This document shows positions 45,736 to 54,918 of a stretch of 64,000 nucleotides of DNA, one piece after another (positions within the stretch are counted from its first letter, which is position 1; every line of letters begins with the position of its first letter). The notes below the pieces were generated by a model. That model did not search any database and was not told where the DNA came from. It worked only from the letters and a program-made list of their open reading frames with translations. The stretch is from positions 164,522 through 228,521 of the forward strand of contig NZ_AAEW02000005.1 in the NCBI RefSeq assembly GCF_000167355.1, given 5' to 3'. This stretch comes from Desulfuromonas acetoxidans DSM 684. Its GTDB lineage: Bacteria > Desulfobacterota > Desulfuromonadia > Desulfuromonadales > Desulfuromonadaceae. The position numbers and the translations under genes are program-made.

Positions 45736-47043
45736 TCAGGCCAGATCAACCACGGCCTGGTGAATCAGGTCAAACAGCTCCTGGATATCTTCCTCGGCAA
45801 TACAGGAAAACGCCACACGCAGGTCCGTTTTACCAATGGAGATGGCACCCACCCCATATTTTTCCAGAAGATGAACACGCAGCGTTTCAGCATCAACTCC
45901 TTTGATCTTCAGACACATGAAATAACCCGAGTTAAACGGATAGTAATCCCAGGACTCGGCATATTTCGCATTGGCCAGCACCTCTTTGACCTTGAGGGCG
46001 CGCCCTTTCATTACGGCATATTTTTCCGCTTTCTGAGCCGGATAGTCTGGAGAACGCAACGCTTCAAGAACAAAGGTCTGTCCCGGATGCGGGCAGTTGG
46101 AAATTGTTGCCCGGATAATACCCATGGTTTTCTTTTCCAGAGCAGTCAGCACCTTAGGATTGGCCTCTGCGTTACCGTCGGCAAAGGTGATAAATCCGGT
46201 GCGAAAGCCCCAGACATACTCCTCTTTGGTGGCACCGTCCAGTTTGATGGCCAGAACACGAGGATGCAGGTTCGACAGTTTGCCAAACAGGGACTCCTTC
46301 ATGGAGTCTTCATAGAATAGGCCAAAATAGGCATCGTCGGTAATGGCCACGACATTGCAACCCTCTTCAGCAACTTCTTTGATGGCGTCAACGATGGCGT
46401 CACCTTCGGCAACAGTCGGCGTGTAACCACTCGGGTTGTTCGGGAAGTTGAGCAGTACAACAGCCTTGCCTTTTTCATCGGCAACATTGCGCAGAACCGC
46501 TTTAAATGCCGGCACATTGAAGCCACCATCAACCGTAAAGGTCGGGTATTTTTTAATCGCCGCACCACAGCGGGTGGTGAAGGTGATGTTGTAATTACCC
46601 CACATCATATCAGGCAGGACCATGTGGTCGCCTTCGTTGATGAACATGTCTGCAACAATGGACAGGCCATGGGTCAAGGCATTGGTAACAATCGGGTTAC
46701 TGAATTCCTTGCCCGCCATGCTAGGATTTTCACTGAGCATCTTTTCGCGCCACAAAGCACGAAGCTCGGGTTTACCGGCCGGCGGAGCATACGGAAAAAT
46801 ATCTTTGGGTTCAAACGCAGGAAGTTTCTCGCGGATGCAGTTGAGATACATGGGGCCACCGTTTTCCGTTGCAATACCGATAGTGGCATTAAAACGATGA
46901 GCTTTCTCTTTCGCTTCAGCAGATTGGGTCAGAATCCCTTTTGGGAAGAACAAGTTCTTACCCAGATCGGATAACATTTCAAGGACGTGCGGATTGCCTT
47001 CCGCCAACATTTCATTCAATTCTTGAGCCAGTGGATTCATCAT
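45736..47043 (-). CDS. PLP-dependent aminotransferase (class I/II), long form
   Basis: 435 residues from MMNPLAQELNEML. Asn203 (FPNNPSGY), Asp236/Asp237-Tyr239 (TDDAYFGLF) and Schiff-base Lys273 (DGATKEEYVWGFRTGF) define the fold-type I active site, with C-terminal LRVAFS. The TKEEYVWGFR subgroup is often annotated as an aspartate-type aminotransferase, though substrates are uncertain. GGGAGGA precedes the ATG; the ORF opens 21 codons earlier. Divergent from the AEC carrier at 47210. Confidence 0.85.
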   Translation of the reverse strand: MMNPLAQELNEMLAEGNPHVLEMLSDLGKNLFFPKGILTQSAEAKEKAHRFNATIGIATENGGPMYLNCIREKLPAFEPKDIFPYAPPAGKPELRALWREKMLSENPSMAGKEFSNPIVTNALTHGLSIVADMFINEGDHMVLPDMMWGNYNITFTTRCGAAIKKYPTFTVDGGFNVPAFKAVLRNVADEKGKAVVLLNFPNNPSGYTPTVAEGDAIVDAIKEVAEEGCNVVAITDDAYFGLFYEDSMKESLFGKLSNLHPRVLAIKLDGATKEEYVWGFRTGFITFADGNAEANPKVLTALEKKTMGIIRATISNCPHPGQTFVLEALRSPDYPAQKAEKYAVMKGRALKVKEVLANAKYAESWDYYPFNSGYFMCLKIKGVDAETLRVHLLEKYGVGAISIGKTDLRVAFSCIAEEDIQELFDLIHQAVVDLA

Positions 47044-47209
47044 GAGGTCTTTCCTCCCAGTGTGAATAAACGTCCTGCAGTCTTCATCGGCTGCATTCCA
47101 GAACAAAATGTGATTAAATCAAGATATTCATGGCACTGTCAATGAAATAAGCAGTGCTTTTTTTGCTATTCGGGCCTCAGCCGCTCTGCTCCTGGTAAAG
47201 GTTTTGTCC

Positions 47210-48112
47210 ATGCTTTTCGTAAACATCATCGTACCGGTTTTCATCATCATTTTCAGTGGCTGGGCTCTGGAGCGTTTCAGTAAAATTGAACTGCATCCGC
47301 TGACAACCTCATCGTTGTATCTGTTTGCCCCGATGTTGGTGCTCAGTGCCCTACTGAAAAAGCCCATCGAAAGCCAGCTGGCCATGACGGTGTTCGGTTT
47401 CATGGCGGTGTATATCCTGCTGATGTGGCTGCTGGCTCATATGGCCTCGCGGCTGCTGCGACTGGATTATGACAGCCGTCAGGCCATGACGTTGACGACG
47501 GTGATGATGAACATCGGCAACTTCGGTCTACCTCTGAGCTATTTCGCTTTTGGTGATGCCGGATTGAATGTGTCCATTCTGGTGTTTGTTGCCTTCAACA
47601 TTCCTCTGGGCAGCCTGGCGATCGTCATTGCCCAAGGCAAAAATGCCAGTCTGTGGGCCGCAACCAAAAATTGTTTAAAGATCCCCATCCTCCATGCCGT
47701 TGTCATCGCTCTGATCCTTAATGCCCTGCACATCAAAATGCCAGTCTTTATCCTGCGCCCCATGGAGCTTCTCGGCCAACCTGCGGTTCCAATGATGCTT
47801 GTATTGCTGGGCATGCAGATGTCGCGTACTCAATGGCGGCTGCCGGGAGGATTCATGCTGACAGCCAGCTTTCTACGCCTGTGCGTTGCGCCGGTAATTG
47901 GCTGGACATGCTGTTGGATATTAGGAATTACCGGCATCGAGCGCAATGTTATGATTCTGCAGACCAGCACCCCGTCAGCCGTACTGCCACTGCTTTATGC
48001 GCTGCGTTTTAACACCCGACCGGATCTGGTTGCTTCAACGATTATGACCACTACCCTGCTCAGTGCGGGGAGCCTGACTTTGTTGCTATATCTTTTGCCG
48101 TTGCTGCCGTAA
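47210..48112 (+). CDS. AEC family transporter
   Basis: 300 residues, about ten transmembrane helices, with MNIGNFGLPLSYFAFG in the first half and TSTPSAVLPLLYALRF in the second, conserved positions of the auxin-efflux-carrier-like family. Bacterial members move organic acids; the substrate here is unknown. The ORF begins with TTG at 47204, but the ATG at 47210 follows AAAGG at better spacing. Only distantly similar to the AEC gene at 10773-11708. Confidence 0.82.
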   Translation: MLFVNIIVPVFIIIFSGWALERFSKIELHPLTTSSLYLFAPMLVLSALLKKPIESQLAMTVFGFMAVYILLMWLLAHMASRLLRLDYDSRQAMTLTTVMMNIGNFGLPLSYFAFGDAGLNVSILVFVAFNIPLGSLAIVIAQGKNASLWAATKNCLKIPILHAVVIALILNALHIKMPVFILRPMELLGQPAVPMMLVLLGMQMSRTQWRLPGGFMLTASFLRLCVAPVIGWTCCWILGITGIERNVMILQTSTPSAVLPLLYALRFNTRPDLVASTIMTTTLLSAGSLTLLLYLLPLLP

Positions 48113-48132
48113 GAGTAAAAATTCGCTGGTGC

Positions 48133-48202
48133 GATTCGTTTCAAGTTGCAAACCACTGAAGCTCAAGATCAAAGTCAAAGTCGCCGGGTTTCGTCCCGGC
48201 AG
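48133..48202 (+). repeat. Dispersed intergenic repeat, copy 2 (partial)
   Basis: AACCACTGAAGCTCAAGATC, AAAGTCAAAGTCGCCGGG and TTTCGTCCCGGCAG match the right half of copy 3; the left half is missing and a different hairpin follows. Confidence 0.7.
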
Positions 48203-48504
48203 CCGACATACTTTTGGCTGGCCGCCCAAAAGTATGCAAAAGCCAGCTTGAACACCTCCTGGACCTGGACCCACCGACACTGAGTCTGTTTCCGCGATGC
48301 TTTACAGATTCGGCTCGCCGCCCTTTAGGTCGGCGAATCGTGCAACTCATCATCTTTGGCGTAAAACGTTGATAACGATGTAACGCTGCTCTCTAGTTTT
48401 TCCGTGGCACCGATTAAACGGGTGGGCAGTGCCCACCCTGCCTGAGTTTGTTATTTAGCAGCTCAGCTCTCCCGTTCAGCAGCACCGAACGCAATGAACG
48501 TCAG

Positions 48505-48781
48505 CGCGATGGTTGTCGGCAACCTGTTTGAGCGCTAGCGAGTTTTGCCGACATCGCGATGTAAGTGAATGGAGAGAGGGAACCCGAAGGGTGCAATGAC
48601 GGGAGTCGATTTTACGCCTCTTTTGTCGACGCAAAAGGGGCCCGAGGTGTGGGCGCGGAAGCCCACGTCACGTGCGTACCAGAATTGCGAACGGATGATG
48701 TTCGCCAGAGCTATCAGTTTCGAATTACGAACCACTGAAGATCAAAGTCAAGATCAAGGTCGCAGGGTTTCGTCCCGGCAG
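48505..48781 (+). repeat. Composite intergenic repeat with large hairpin and copy 3
   Basis: Begins with a 14-bp stem CGCGATG-TCGGCAA / TTGCCGACATCGCG (48505-48558, one GTTG bulge), continues through GGGAACCCGAAGGGTGCAAT, then the hairpin GTGGGC/GCCCAC and the long shared block (48649-48781) ending TTTCGTCCCGGCAG. It is the fullest copy in the window and shows no ORF with a start signal. Confidence 0.65.
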
Positions 48782-48817
48782 TCGTCAGTTCGATTCCATA
48801 AAACTCTGGGAAAACCG

Positions 48818-50092
48818 CTACAACAACACCATGGACAATTGCGGGAAATAGGTAATCAAGGCGACGCAGATCAACAACAACACTAGAAACGGCCAGGTCG
48901 CCCGATAAAGCTGAGTAATAGGCCGTTCAAACCGGTAGCTGGCAATGAACAGGTTCATCCCCACCGGTGGCGTGAGATAACCAATCTGCATGTTGGCAAG
49001 AAAGATAATGCCCAGATGAACCGGATGGATGCCGTAGCCGACAGCAACCGGCAAAATCAGCGGCACAACCAGCACCAATGCCGAGAAGATGTCCAGCAAG
49101 GCACCAAGGCATAACAGGAAAAGATTGAGCAACAGCAAGAAGGTCAGCTTGCTGTTGACGGTCTGCTGAACAAACGTAAACAGTCGCTCCGGCACACCAC
49201 TGTCAATCATGACGTTGGTTGATGCCAACGACAAACCGAGGATGATCAGGATCCCACCAACCAGCACCATAGAGCGATGCATGACCGTCGGCAATTTGCG
49301 AAAAGAAATTTCACGCAAGATAAAAACTTCTACAATAAACACGTAAGCCGCTGTGACAGCCGCAGCTTCGGATACAGCAAAATAACCGCTGTAGATCCCT
49401 CCCAAGACCACAAATGGCAAAGGCAACTCCCAAATCGCTTCACGGATAGCTTTGCCGACTTTCGTCCAGGAAAATTCAGACAGGGGCTGTCGAATCGCAC
49501 GGTTTTTCCAGCAGCTCCACCCACCCAGCAACAGCAACATCAACAATCCGGGGAAAATACCCGCCAGAAACAACTGATCAATGGAGATACTCGGCCCAAC
49601 ATTGAGCTGCTGTGCGACAATGCCATAGAGAATAAGCGGCAAAGATGGCGCAAATAACAGCCCCAGGCTGCCTGAAGTGGTCACTAGGCCAAGGGAATAA
49701 TTCTCTGCATAATCCGCCTGTCGTAACGCGGGATAGAGCAACGCCCCCAAAGCGATAATGGTAACACCTGATGCACCGGTAAAAGCCGTAAAGAACGCGC
49801 AGACAGCGAGCGACACCAGCGCCAGGCCGCCCGGCATCCAGCCGATCAAAGCCTGGGTCAAATTGACGAGACGGTTTGGGGCCTGACTCTCGCTGAGGAG
49901 GTAGCCGGCAAAGGTAAATAACGGAATGGCCAGCAAAACCGGCATTTCGGCAATGCGGTAAAACTCTATGGCAACAACGGCCAGATCGACATCCGCCTGA
50001 TAGAAGCCCCACAGAGCACCGGTAGCAATAACAGCAAACAACGGCATGCCCAGCAGAGCAAGGAGTCCAAGAACAAGAATGGTAACGATCAT
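48818..50092 (-). CDS. dctM: TRAP transporter large permease DctM
   Basis: 424 residues from MIVTILVLGLLALLGMPLFAVIATGA, about twelve transmembrane helices, with PLFTFAGYLLSES, AFFTAFTGASGVTIIALG and ANMQIGYLTPPVGMNLFIASY, diagnostic of DctM. It is the ion-coupled transport subunit. The ATG overlaps the dctQ stop (ATGA). The ORF runs 109 codons further upstream, but that part is an out-of-frame shadow of dctQ. Last gene of tatT-dctP-dctQ-dctM. Confidence 0.92.
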   Translation of the reverse strand: MIVTILVLGLLALLGMPLFAVIATGALWGFYQADVDLAVVAIEFYRIAEMPVLLAIPLFTFAGYLLSESQAPNRLVNLTQALIGWMPGGLALVSLAVCAFFTAFTGASGVTIIALGALLYPALRQADYAENYSLGLVTTSGSLGLLFAPSLPLILYGIVAQQLNVGPSISIDQLFLAGIFPGLLMLLLLGGWSCWKNRAIRQPLSEFSWTKVGKAIREAIWELPLPFVVLGGIYSGYFAVSEAAAVTAAYVFIVEVFILREISFRKLPTVMHRSMVLVGGILIILGLSLASTNVMIDSGVPERLFTFVQQTVNSKLTFLLLLNLFLLCLGALLDIFSALVLVVPLILPVAVGYGIHPVHLGIIFLANMQIGYLTPPVGMNLFIASYRFERPITQLYRATWPFLVLLLICVALITYFPQLSMVLL

Positions 50093-50589
50093 ACCGCCTC
50101 TGACGTTTCTTGTTGTTGCGGTGGCGGATAAATCGCCAGAGCGAGATAACGCCAGCAGATCAACGCGAAACCAATCGGAATCACACACTGGAACCACCAG
50201 GAGGGATAACCGCCCAGCAACACACTCCCGTACTCGGCTTCGATACGAACAAACTGATAGCTGTGCCAAGCCAAAACACCGCAAACCACTGCTGTGGCCA
50301 CAAAGACCACGCGCCGTAGCGGCCCCTGCAATGCCGACGGGACAAAACGCACCAGCACATCCATACGGATATGCTGATCCGTGCGACTGGCGACCAGGGC
50401 GCCAATCACCGTCAGCCACAATACCAGAATACGCAGCAATTCATCGGTCCAGACAAAACCACTGTCAAATAAATTGCGTTGAACAATCTGCCCCACCGCC
50501 AGGATCACCATCACAGCAAGCAAAACGGCCAGCAGGGTATCTTCAATCCCACGCAACATCCGGGACAAAGCATGCACAGCACGTTTCAT
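50089..50589 (-). CDS. dctQ: TRAP transporter small permease DctQ
   Basis: 166 residues, four transmembrane helices, with LLAVLLAVMVILAVGQIVQRNLFDSGFVWTDELLRILVLWLTVIGA, the typical DctQ pattern. It binds DctM and the substrate receptor. The ORF starts with TTG at 50595; ATG at 50589 is preferred, although its ribosome-binding site is weak. It begins 6 bases after the dctP stop and overlaps dctM. Confidence 0.9.
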   Translation of the reverse strand: MKRAVHALSRMLRGIEDTLLAVLLAVMVILAVGQIVQRNLFDSGFVWTDELLRILVLWLTVIGALVASRTDQHIRMDVLVRFVPSALQGPLRRVVFVATAVVCGVLAWHSYQFVRIEAEYGSVLLGGYPSWWFQCVIPIGFALICWRYLALAIYPPPQQQETSEAV

Positions 50590-50595
50590 AATCAA

Positions 50596-51615
50596 CTATT
50601 CACTGACCACGGCATGTTGTTGACGAAACACACTCAAATGCTGTTGCGCCTGCTGATAGAGGTCATCGGGGAAATTGCCGCGTGCGGCAACTGCATCAAT
50701 GACCTTGGTGGCAACGGTGTTCCAGCGTTCATATTCGCCATCAGCCGGCTTTATCAACTGTAACCCTTGCCCAAGTAAGGTTTGCAACGCCTGCTGATTG
50801 TCAACATCGGTCTGCTGATCAATGTCCTGATAAATCGCTTCAAGTATCTCATGCACAACCTTTTGGTCTCCTGCAGTAAGTCGGGAGAAGCGCCGTTTAT
50901 CCACAACCAAAGCACCGGAAATATAGACCAGCGGCATATCGGTGATGTAGCCGACCCGGGTATACCATTGAAACGCCAACGCGCCCAGCGGTGAGGTCGC
51001 CACCACATCAACAAGCCCGGTTTGCAACCCGGTCAACACATCGGAAAGCGGTAACGTCACCGGGGCCACACCGAGTCCCTCCATCACCTCATAGCTAACC
51101 GTATCACCCTCCGGGACCCAGACTTTTTTCCCTTTGAGATCTTCGACACTGGCCACCGGCTTCTGAGTCATGAGTTTAGCAAAGCCACCCGAGGCGAAAC
51201 CAAAGCAAACCAACCCGGCTTTATCGAGTCGTTCAATTAACTGAGCGTCCATTTGATGACGGATATAATTCATCTCCGCTGTTGAGCGGGTCAACAGGGG
51301 CAGACCGTAGAGCATCATATCAGGAACAATTTTACTCAAACCACCACCGGTAAACGCTCCGCCATGCAGCTGACCGACCCGCATTTTGCGAAAAACACTT
51401 TTCTCGTTGCCCATGACGCCGCCACCGTAAAACTTCAAGACAACGCGCCCTTCGGTGCGCTGCTTGATTTCAACCGCACCGGCACGCATTTTCTGCATCC
51501 ACGAAGAGCCTTCAGGCGCAACCGTAGCGATTTTCAACGTTGTTGCGGCCCAACCACTATGAGCCATGAGAAGCGCGCCAACAACCAGACTGATCAAACG
51601 GATTTTAGATCGCAT
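50596..51615 (-). CDS. dctP: TRAP transporter solute-binding protein DctP
   Basis: 339 residues from MRSKIRLISLVVG, signal peptide ending SGWAA. Mature region: TLKIATVAPEGSSWMQKMRAGAVEIKQRTEGRVVLKFYGGGVMG and LKGKKVWVPEGDTVSYEVMEGLGVAPVTLPLSDVLTGLQTGLVD, classic for DctP with the Arg-containing ligand site. Ligand not predictable, perhaps a lactate- or lipid-like acid as suggested for TatT-linked systems. GGAGGA lies before the ATG. Confidence 0.92.
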   Translation of the reverse strand: MRSKIRLISLVVGALLMAHSGWAATTLKIATVAPEGSSWMQKMRAGAVEIKQRTEGRVVLKFYGGGVMGNEKSVFRKMRVGQLHGGAFTGGGLSKIVPDMMLYGLPLLTRSTAEMNYIRHQMDAQLIERLDKAGLVCFGFASGGFAKLMTQKPVASVEDLKGKKVWVPEGDTVSYEVMEGLGVAPVTLPLSDVLTGLQTGLVDVVATSPLGALAFQWYTRVGYITDMPLVYISGALVVDKRRFSRLTAGDQKVVHEILEAIYQDIDQQTDVDNQQALQTLLGQGLQLIKPADGEYERWNTVATKVIDAVAARGNFPDDLYQQAQQHLSVFRQQHAVVSE

Positions 51616-51660
51616 TCCATTCCTCCGGAGCAACGAGATCATCGTCGTTCCACATTGGTT

Positions 51661-52509
51661 CTAAAAATAATCACCGGCACTTTGCAACAGCTGCGCCGCC
51701 TGTTGCTGCGCCAGGACATTCATTAACGTCATATCGGAAGCATGCACATCAGCCTGACGAACTTCAAACAACAGCCGATCATGCAACTCACGGTCATAAA
51801 TCAATCGTGCGTAGTATTGCGCATACGCCACTTTAACGGACAAGTCCCGGCCTTCTGTTACCAGCAGAGCTTGTTCAAAGCATTGACGAGCGCGATCGGG
51901 ATTTCCTCCCATGGCCGGTGGCCGCAGACTATACAGAATACCACTGTACATCCACAGTTTACCGTTTTCATACATCGGGTCGAGCTCAATCATCCGCTCG
52001 AGGAGCCGCTCCATCTTGGGCAATGCGGCAACAACGCCCCAATCATCAGAATGGTTCTGCGCCCAGACCAGCCAGCCCAGAGCCAGACTGTACATGGCCG
52101 GCAGTTCATCTTCGTCAAATTCGCTCAGAGTCGACTCAAACGCGGCAAAAGGAAAGTTGGTCAGACCACAACCGTCACTGTTTTCTGAACACAACGCCCT
52201 CTGGCCATAATCAAAGGCTCGCTCTGACAACACTTTGGCCCGGTGCGATTCATTGACAAATGTCGCAGCATAAAGACTGTACATGGAAGCACCGGCCCGC
52301 AGCCAATCTTCATCCTCGGGATCACCCTCTATAAGACTGTCCACCATCAACAGATAGCTTGGCAACGCCTGACTGATCATGACAGGATCATCATGATTCA
52401 ACACCGCCTGATTGAGGTTGGTCCCCAGGTTACTCAGGCCGCAACCGTGCAGAAACACCACCACGCCAAGCTGCAAAAAAATGAAAACAAACCGCATACG
52501 GTTTTTCAT
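51661..52509 (-). CDS. TatT, TPR lipoprotein of a TRAP-TPR transporter
   Basis: 282 residues from MKNRMRFVFIFL, lipobox LHGC (Cys23). Matches the TatT family: SQALPSYLLMVDSLIEGDPEDEDWL, AATFVNESHRAKVLSERAFDYGQRALC and MERLLERMIELDPMYENGKLWMYSGILYSLRPPAMGGNPDRARQCFEQAL. In Treponema (Tp0956) TatT forms a trimer with helical repeats that docks the DctP-type receptor and may pass hydrophobic ligands. It is the first gene of the operon. The GGAGG is 11 bases before the ATG, slightly far; MRFVF four codons later is the alternative. Confidence 0.85.
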   Translation of the reverse strand: MKNRMRFVFIFLQLGVVVFLHGCGLSNLGTNLNQAVLNHDDPVMISQALPSYLLMVDSLIEGDPEDEDWLRAGASMYSLYAATFVNESHRAKVLSERAFDYGQRALCSENSDGCGLTNFPFAAFESTLSEFDEDELPAMYSLALGWLVWAQNHSDDWGVVAALPKMERLLERMIELDPMYENGKLWMYSGILYSLRPPAMGGNPDRARQCFEQALLVTEGRDLSVKVAYAQYYARLIYDRELHDRLLFEVRQADVHASDMTLMNVLAQQQAAQLLQSAGDYF

Positions 52510-52661
52510 TGTTAGGTCATCCTCCACGTGACAGGTTTGTTCGTCACCTGTGAGCCTTTGAAAATTTACTAACAATAGCAGACAGACTGAAAGAACTTAA
52601 TCCTATTTGTGTTAGAAGAGTGCTAAAAAAAACGCCGCAGAGAATTCGACGTTTGACGCGA

Positions 52662-52937
52662 TCAGGGCAGGACTTTTTTCCAGGGACTGATGGTCACGTC
52701 AGAAAATAATCCGGCCTTGGCATAAGGATCGTTGGCGGCAAAAGCTTCGGCACCAGCCTTGTCCTCGCATTCGAGGATGACCACAGAGCCATTCATCTCA
52801 CCGGCATCATCCAGGGTTGGTCCGGCAACAAAAAGGCGCTCACCAAAGCTTTTGAGGTACTCGACATGGGTTGGCCGGTTAGCCATACGGACTTCAAGAT
52901 GATCTTCTTTATCAATACAACGAATCACATACAACAT
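52662..52937 (-). CDS. YCII-domain protein
   Basis: 91 residues, MLYVIRCIDKEDHLEVRMANRPTHVEYLKSFGERLFVAGP..., a single YCII (ferredoxin-like) domain with the conserved His24 and DPYAKAGLF near residue 69. YciI-like proteins are small dimeric enzymes; some act as dehalogenases or hydrolases. Its specific role is unknown. GGGGGAAATC precedes the ATG. Monocistronic by position. Confidence 0.88.
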   Translation of the reverse strand: MLYVIRCIDKEDHLEVRMANRPTHVEYLKSFGERLFVAGPTLDDAGEMNGSVVILECEDKAGAEAFAANDPYAKAGLFSDVTISPWKKVLP

Positions 52938-53167
52938 GATTTCCCCCTTTAATGGTTATATCGCATCATTCGGTTAAAACAGTGGTAACAATAGGTAAAA
53001 ATAGCGCACGGTGCAAGGTTCTTGTTTGACAACCGTTCCAACCATGGCTGAAAAAGTTACCTCTTTACTGCCGATCAACTTTGGTCAAACGGTTCTCAAA
53101 ATCGTCAAAACATGATACCACTATGGGCGCATTGATCCGTCCATCAACCAGGGGAGCCTTTTTTATC

Positions 53168-54508
53168 ATGACGTTTGAACATATCGGTCTGCAAGTCCCG
53201 CGAATTCTGTTACCCAAACGTGGCACTGACATGCGTTACTGGTCGGTGATTGCCTGCGATCAATACACCTCGGACCGCTCCTACTGGCAACGCCTTGAGC
53301 AACAAACAGCTGGGAAACTCTCGACCCTAAACCTGATCTTTCCCGAAGTAAATCTGGAAGACGACGATGCGCCACAGCGCATCGAAAAGATCAATCACAC
53401 CATGGAAGCTTATCTGGCTGACGGTAGTCTTGAAGAACAACAGCCCGGTTTCATCCTCATTGATCGCTCGACCAGTGAGGTGCCGTCACGTAAAGGCCTG
53501 ATGGTGGCACTGGATCTGGAACAGTACGATTACACGCCGGGCTCAAAAAGTCTGATCCGGACAACGGAAGGCACCATTGTTGATCGACTGCCACCGCGCA
53601 TCAAAGTACGTGAGAACGCCCCCATCGAACTGCCGCACATCATGGTATTGATCGACGATCCGCAACAAACAGTCATTGAACCTTTGTTTAACGAAACTCT
53701 GGAAACAGTCTATGACTTTGAACTTCTCGAGAATGGTGGCCATATCCGTGGTCTGCGTGTTGATCAACCAGCCTTAATTGAGCAAGTGGTCACGGCTCTG
53801 ACCCGGTTAAAGGATAGGGGCCGTTTCCAGGAACGTTACCAGACCACGGATGACGAGGCGATGCTCTATGCCATGGGCGACGGCAATCACTCCTTTGCTA
53901 CGGCCAAAGCAATCTGGGAGCAGTTGAAACAACAGACAGATGACCCGCAAACCGTTATGAACCACCCGGCTCGCTACGCTCTGGTGGAACTGGTCAATTT
54001 GCACGATGCCGGCCTGGAATTTGAACCGATCCACCGGGTGCTGTTTGATGTCAGTGAGGAGCAGCTGCTGAACGCCATGAAAAACTGGTATCAACAGCAC
54101 AACCTAGATTTTGAATTTATCGCCTGTGAAAACCTGCAACAAGCTGAGGAGTTGTCCAGAGCCGACGATACGGAGCACAGTTTCCCCTGTATTATCGGCG
54201 GATTCTTTGGACTGTGTCGTATCCGCCAGCCCCATTTAACATTGGTTGTGGGAACATTACAGGAATTTCTTGACGATTTTCTCAAGCAGACGCCGTCAGC
54301 ACGGATCGATTACATCCACGGCAGCAAGAGTGTCACCGCCCTGGGATCGGTAAGTGATGCCGCCGGTTTCTATCTGCCGGCGATCAATAAACACGACCTG
54401 TTCCGCACCATCGTTCACGACGGTGCTCTGCCCCGCAAAACGTTTTCCATGGGTGAAGCTGATGAAAAACGCTTCTACCTGGAATGCCGTAAAATCAGCG
54501 TTTCATAA
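53168..54508 (+). CDS. DUF1015 family protein
   Basis: 446 residues from MTFEHIGLQVPRILLPKRGTDMRYWSVIACDQYTSD. The motif AMGDGNHSFATAKAIWE (family HGNHR-like core) and RIDYIHGSKSVTALG mark the DUF1015 family, cytoplasmic proteins of unknown function sometimes linked to serine kinase activity (SbnI/SerK relatives). The start lies inside a longer ORF; MTFEH is where homology begins, with GGGGAG about 12 bases upstream. A YkgJ-type gene follows after 5 bases. Confidence 0.85.
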   Translation: MTFEHIGLQVPRILLPKRGTDMRYWSVIACDQYTSDRSYWQRLEQQTAGKLSTLNLIFPEVNLEDDDAPQRIEKINHTMEAYLADGSLEEQQPGFILIDRSTSEVPSRKGLMVALDLEQYDYTPGSKSLIRTTEGTIVDRLPPRIKVRENAPIELPHIMVLIDDPQQTVIEPLFNETLETVYDFELLENGGHIRGLRVDQPALIEQVVTALTRLKDRGRFQERYQTTDDEAMLYAMGDGNHSFATAKAIWEQLKQQTDDPQTVMNHPARYALVELVNLHDAGLEFEPIHRVLFDVSEEQLLNAMKNWYQQHNLDFEFIACENLQQAEELSRADDTEHSFPCIIGGFFGLCRIRQPHLTLVVGTLQEFLDDFLKQTPSARIDYIHGSKSVTALGSVSDAAGFYLPAINKHDLFRTIVHDGALPRKTFSMGEADEKRFYLECRKISVS

Positions 54509-54513
54509 CGGAC

Positions 54514-54918
54514 ATGAAAGCCGCAGAAAAAAACAACCTGCCCGCCAGCGCAGACCGCGAACGCTTATCAACCTGGGCCCGTTATCACACCGGGCTGTGT
54601 GACACCTGTCGCGCCACGTGCTGCACCATGCCGGTTGAAGTGAAAATTGACGATCTGATCCGTATGGAGATCCTCAGCGAATTTGATCGTCAGGAACCAT
54701 TAAAAAAGCTGGCCAAGCAGCTTAAGAAACAAGGCATCATTGACCATTTCAATTTCAAGAATGGGGTGTTCACGTTAAGCCGCATGGCCAACGACGATTG
54801 TCTCTACCTCGATAGCACCAGTCGTCGCTGCACCATTTACAGTCAACGACCCGACACCTGTCGCAATCATCCTCACGTTGGCCCTCGTCCCGGATACTGC
54901 CCTTTTCAACCCCGGTGA
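54514..54918 (+). CDS. YkgJ family cysteine-cluster protein
   Basis: 134 residues. CDTCRATCCTMPVEVKIDDLIRM near residue 29, then DDCLYLDSTSRRCTIYSQRPDTCRNHP, the CxxCxxCC zinc/iron-chelating family with eight or more Cys. Role unknown, perhaps metal storage or Fe-S handling. Co-directional with the DUF1015 gene (5-base gap), likely co-transcribed. Its last 13 bases overlap the convergent thpR gene. Confidence 0.82.
   Translation: MKAAEKNNLPASADRERLSTWARYHTGLCDTCRATCCTMPVEVKIDDLIRMEILSEFDRQEPLKKLAKQLKKQGIIDHFNFKNGVFTLSRMANDDCLYLDSTSRRCTIYSQRPDTCRNHPHVGPRPGYCPFQPR

Larger units (their letters stand above)
48113..48817. other. 700-bp repeat-filled gap
   Basis: No gene supported. It holds repeat copy 2 (48133-48202), a hairpin ACTTTTGG...CCAAAAGT near 48208-48235, a GGTGGGCA/TGCCCACC hairpin at 48421-48437, a large hairpin (48505-48558) and repeat copy 3 (48649-48781). 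Leftward ORFs here are translations of the repeat. Confidence 0.7.

Noticed and set aside
48535..48735. Leftward ORF in the 700-bp gap, and similar ORFs at 15626-15853
   Set aside because: They are translations of the dispersed repeat in its different frames; no start signal and no common protein frame.
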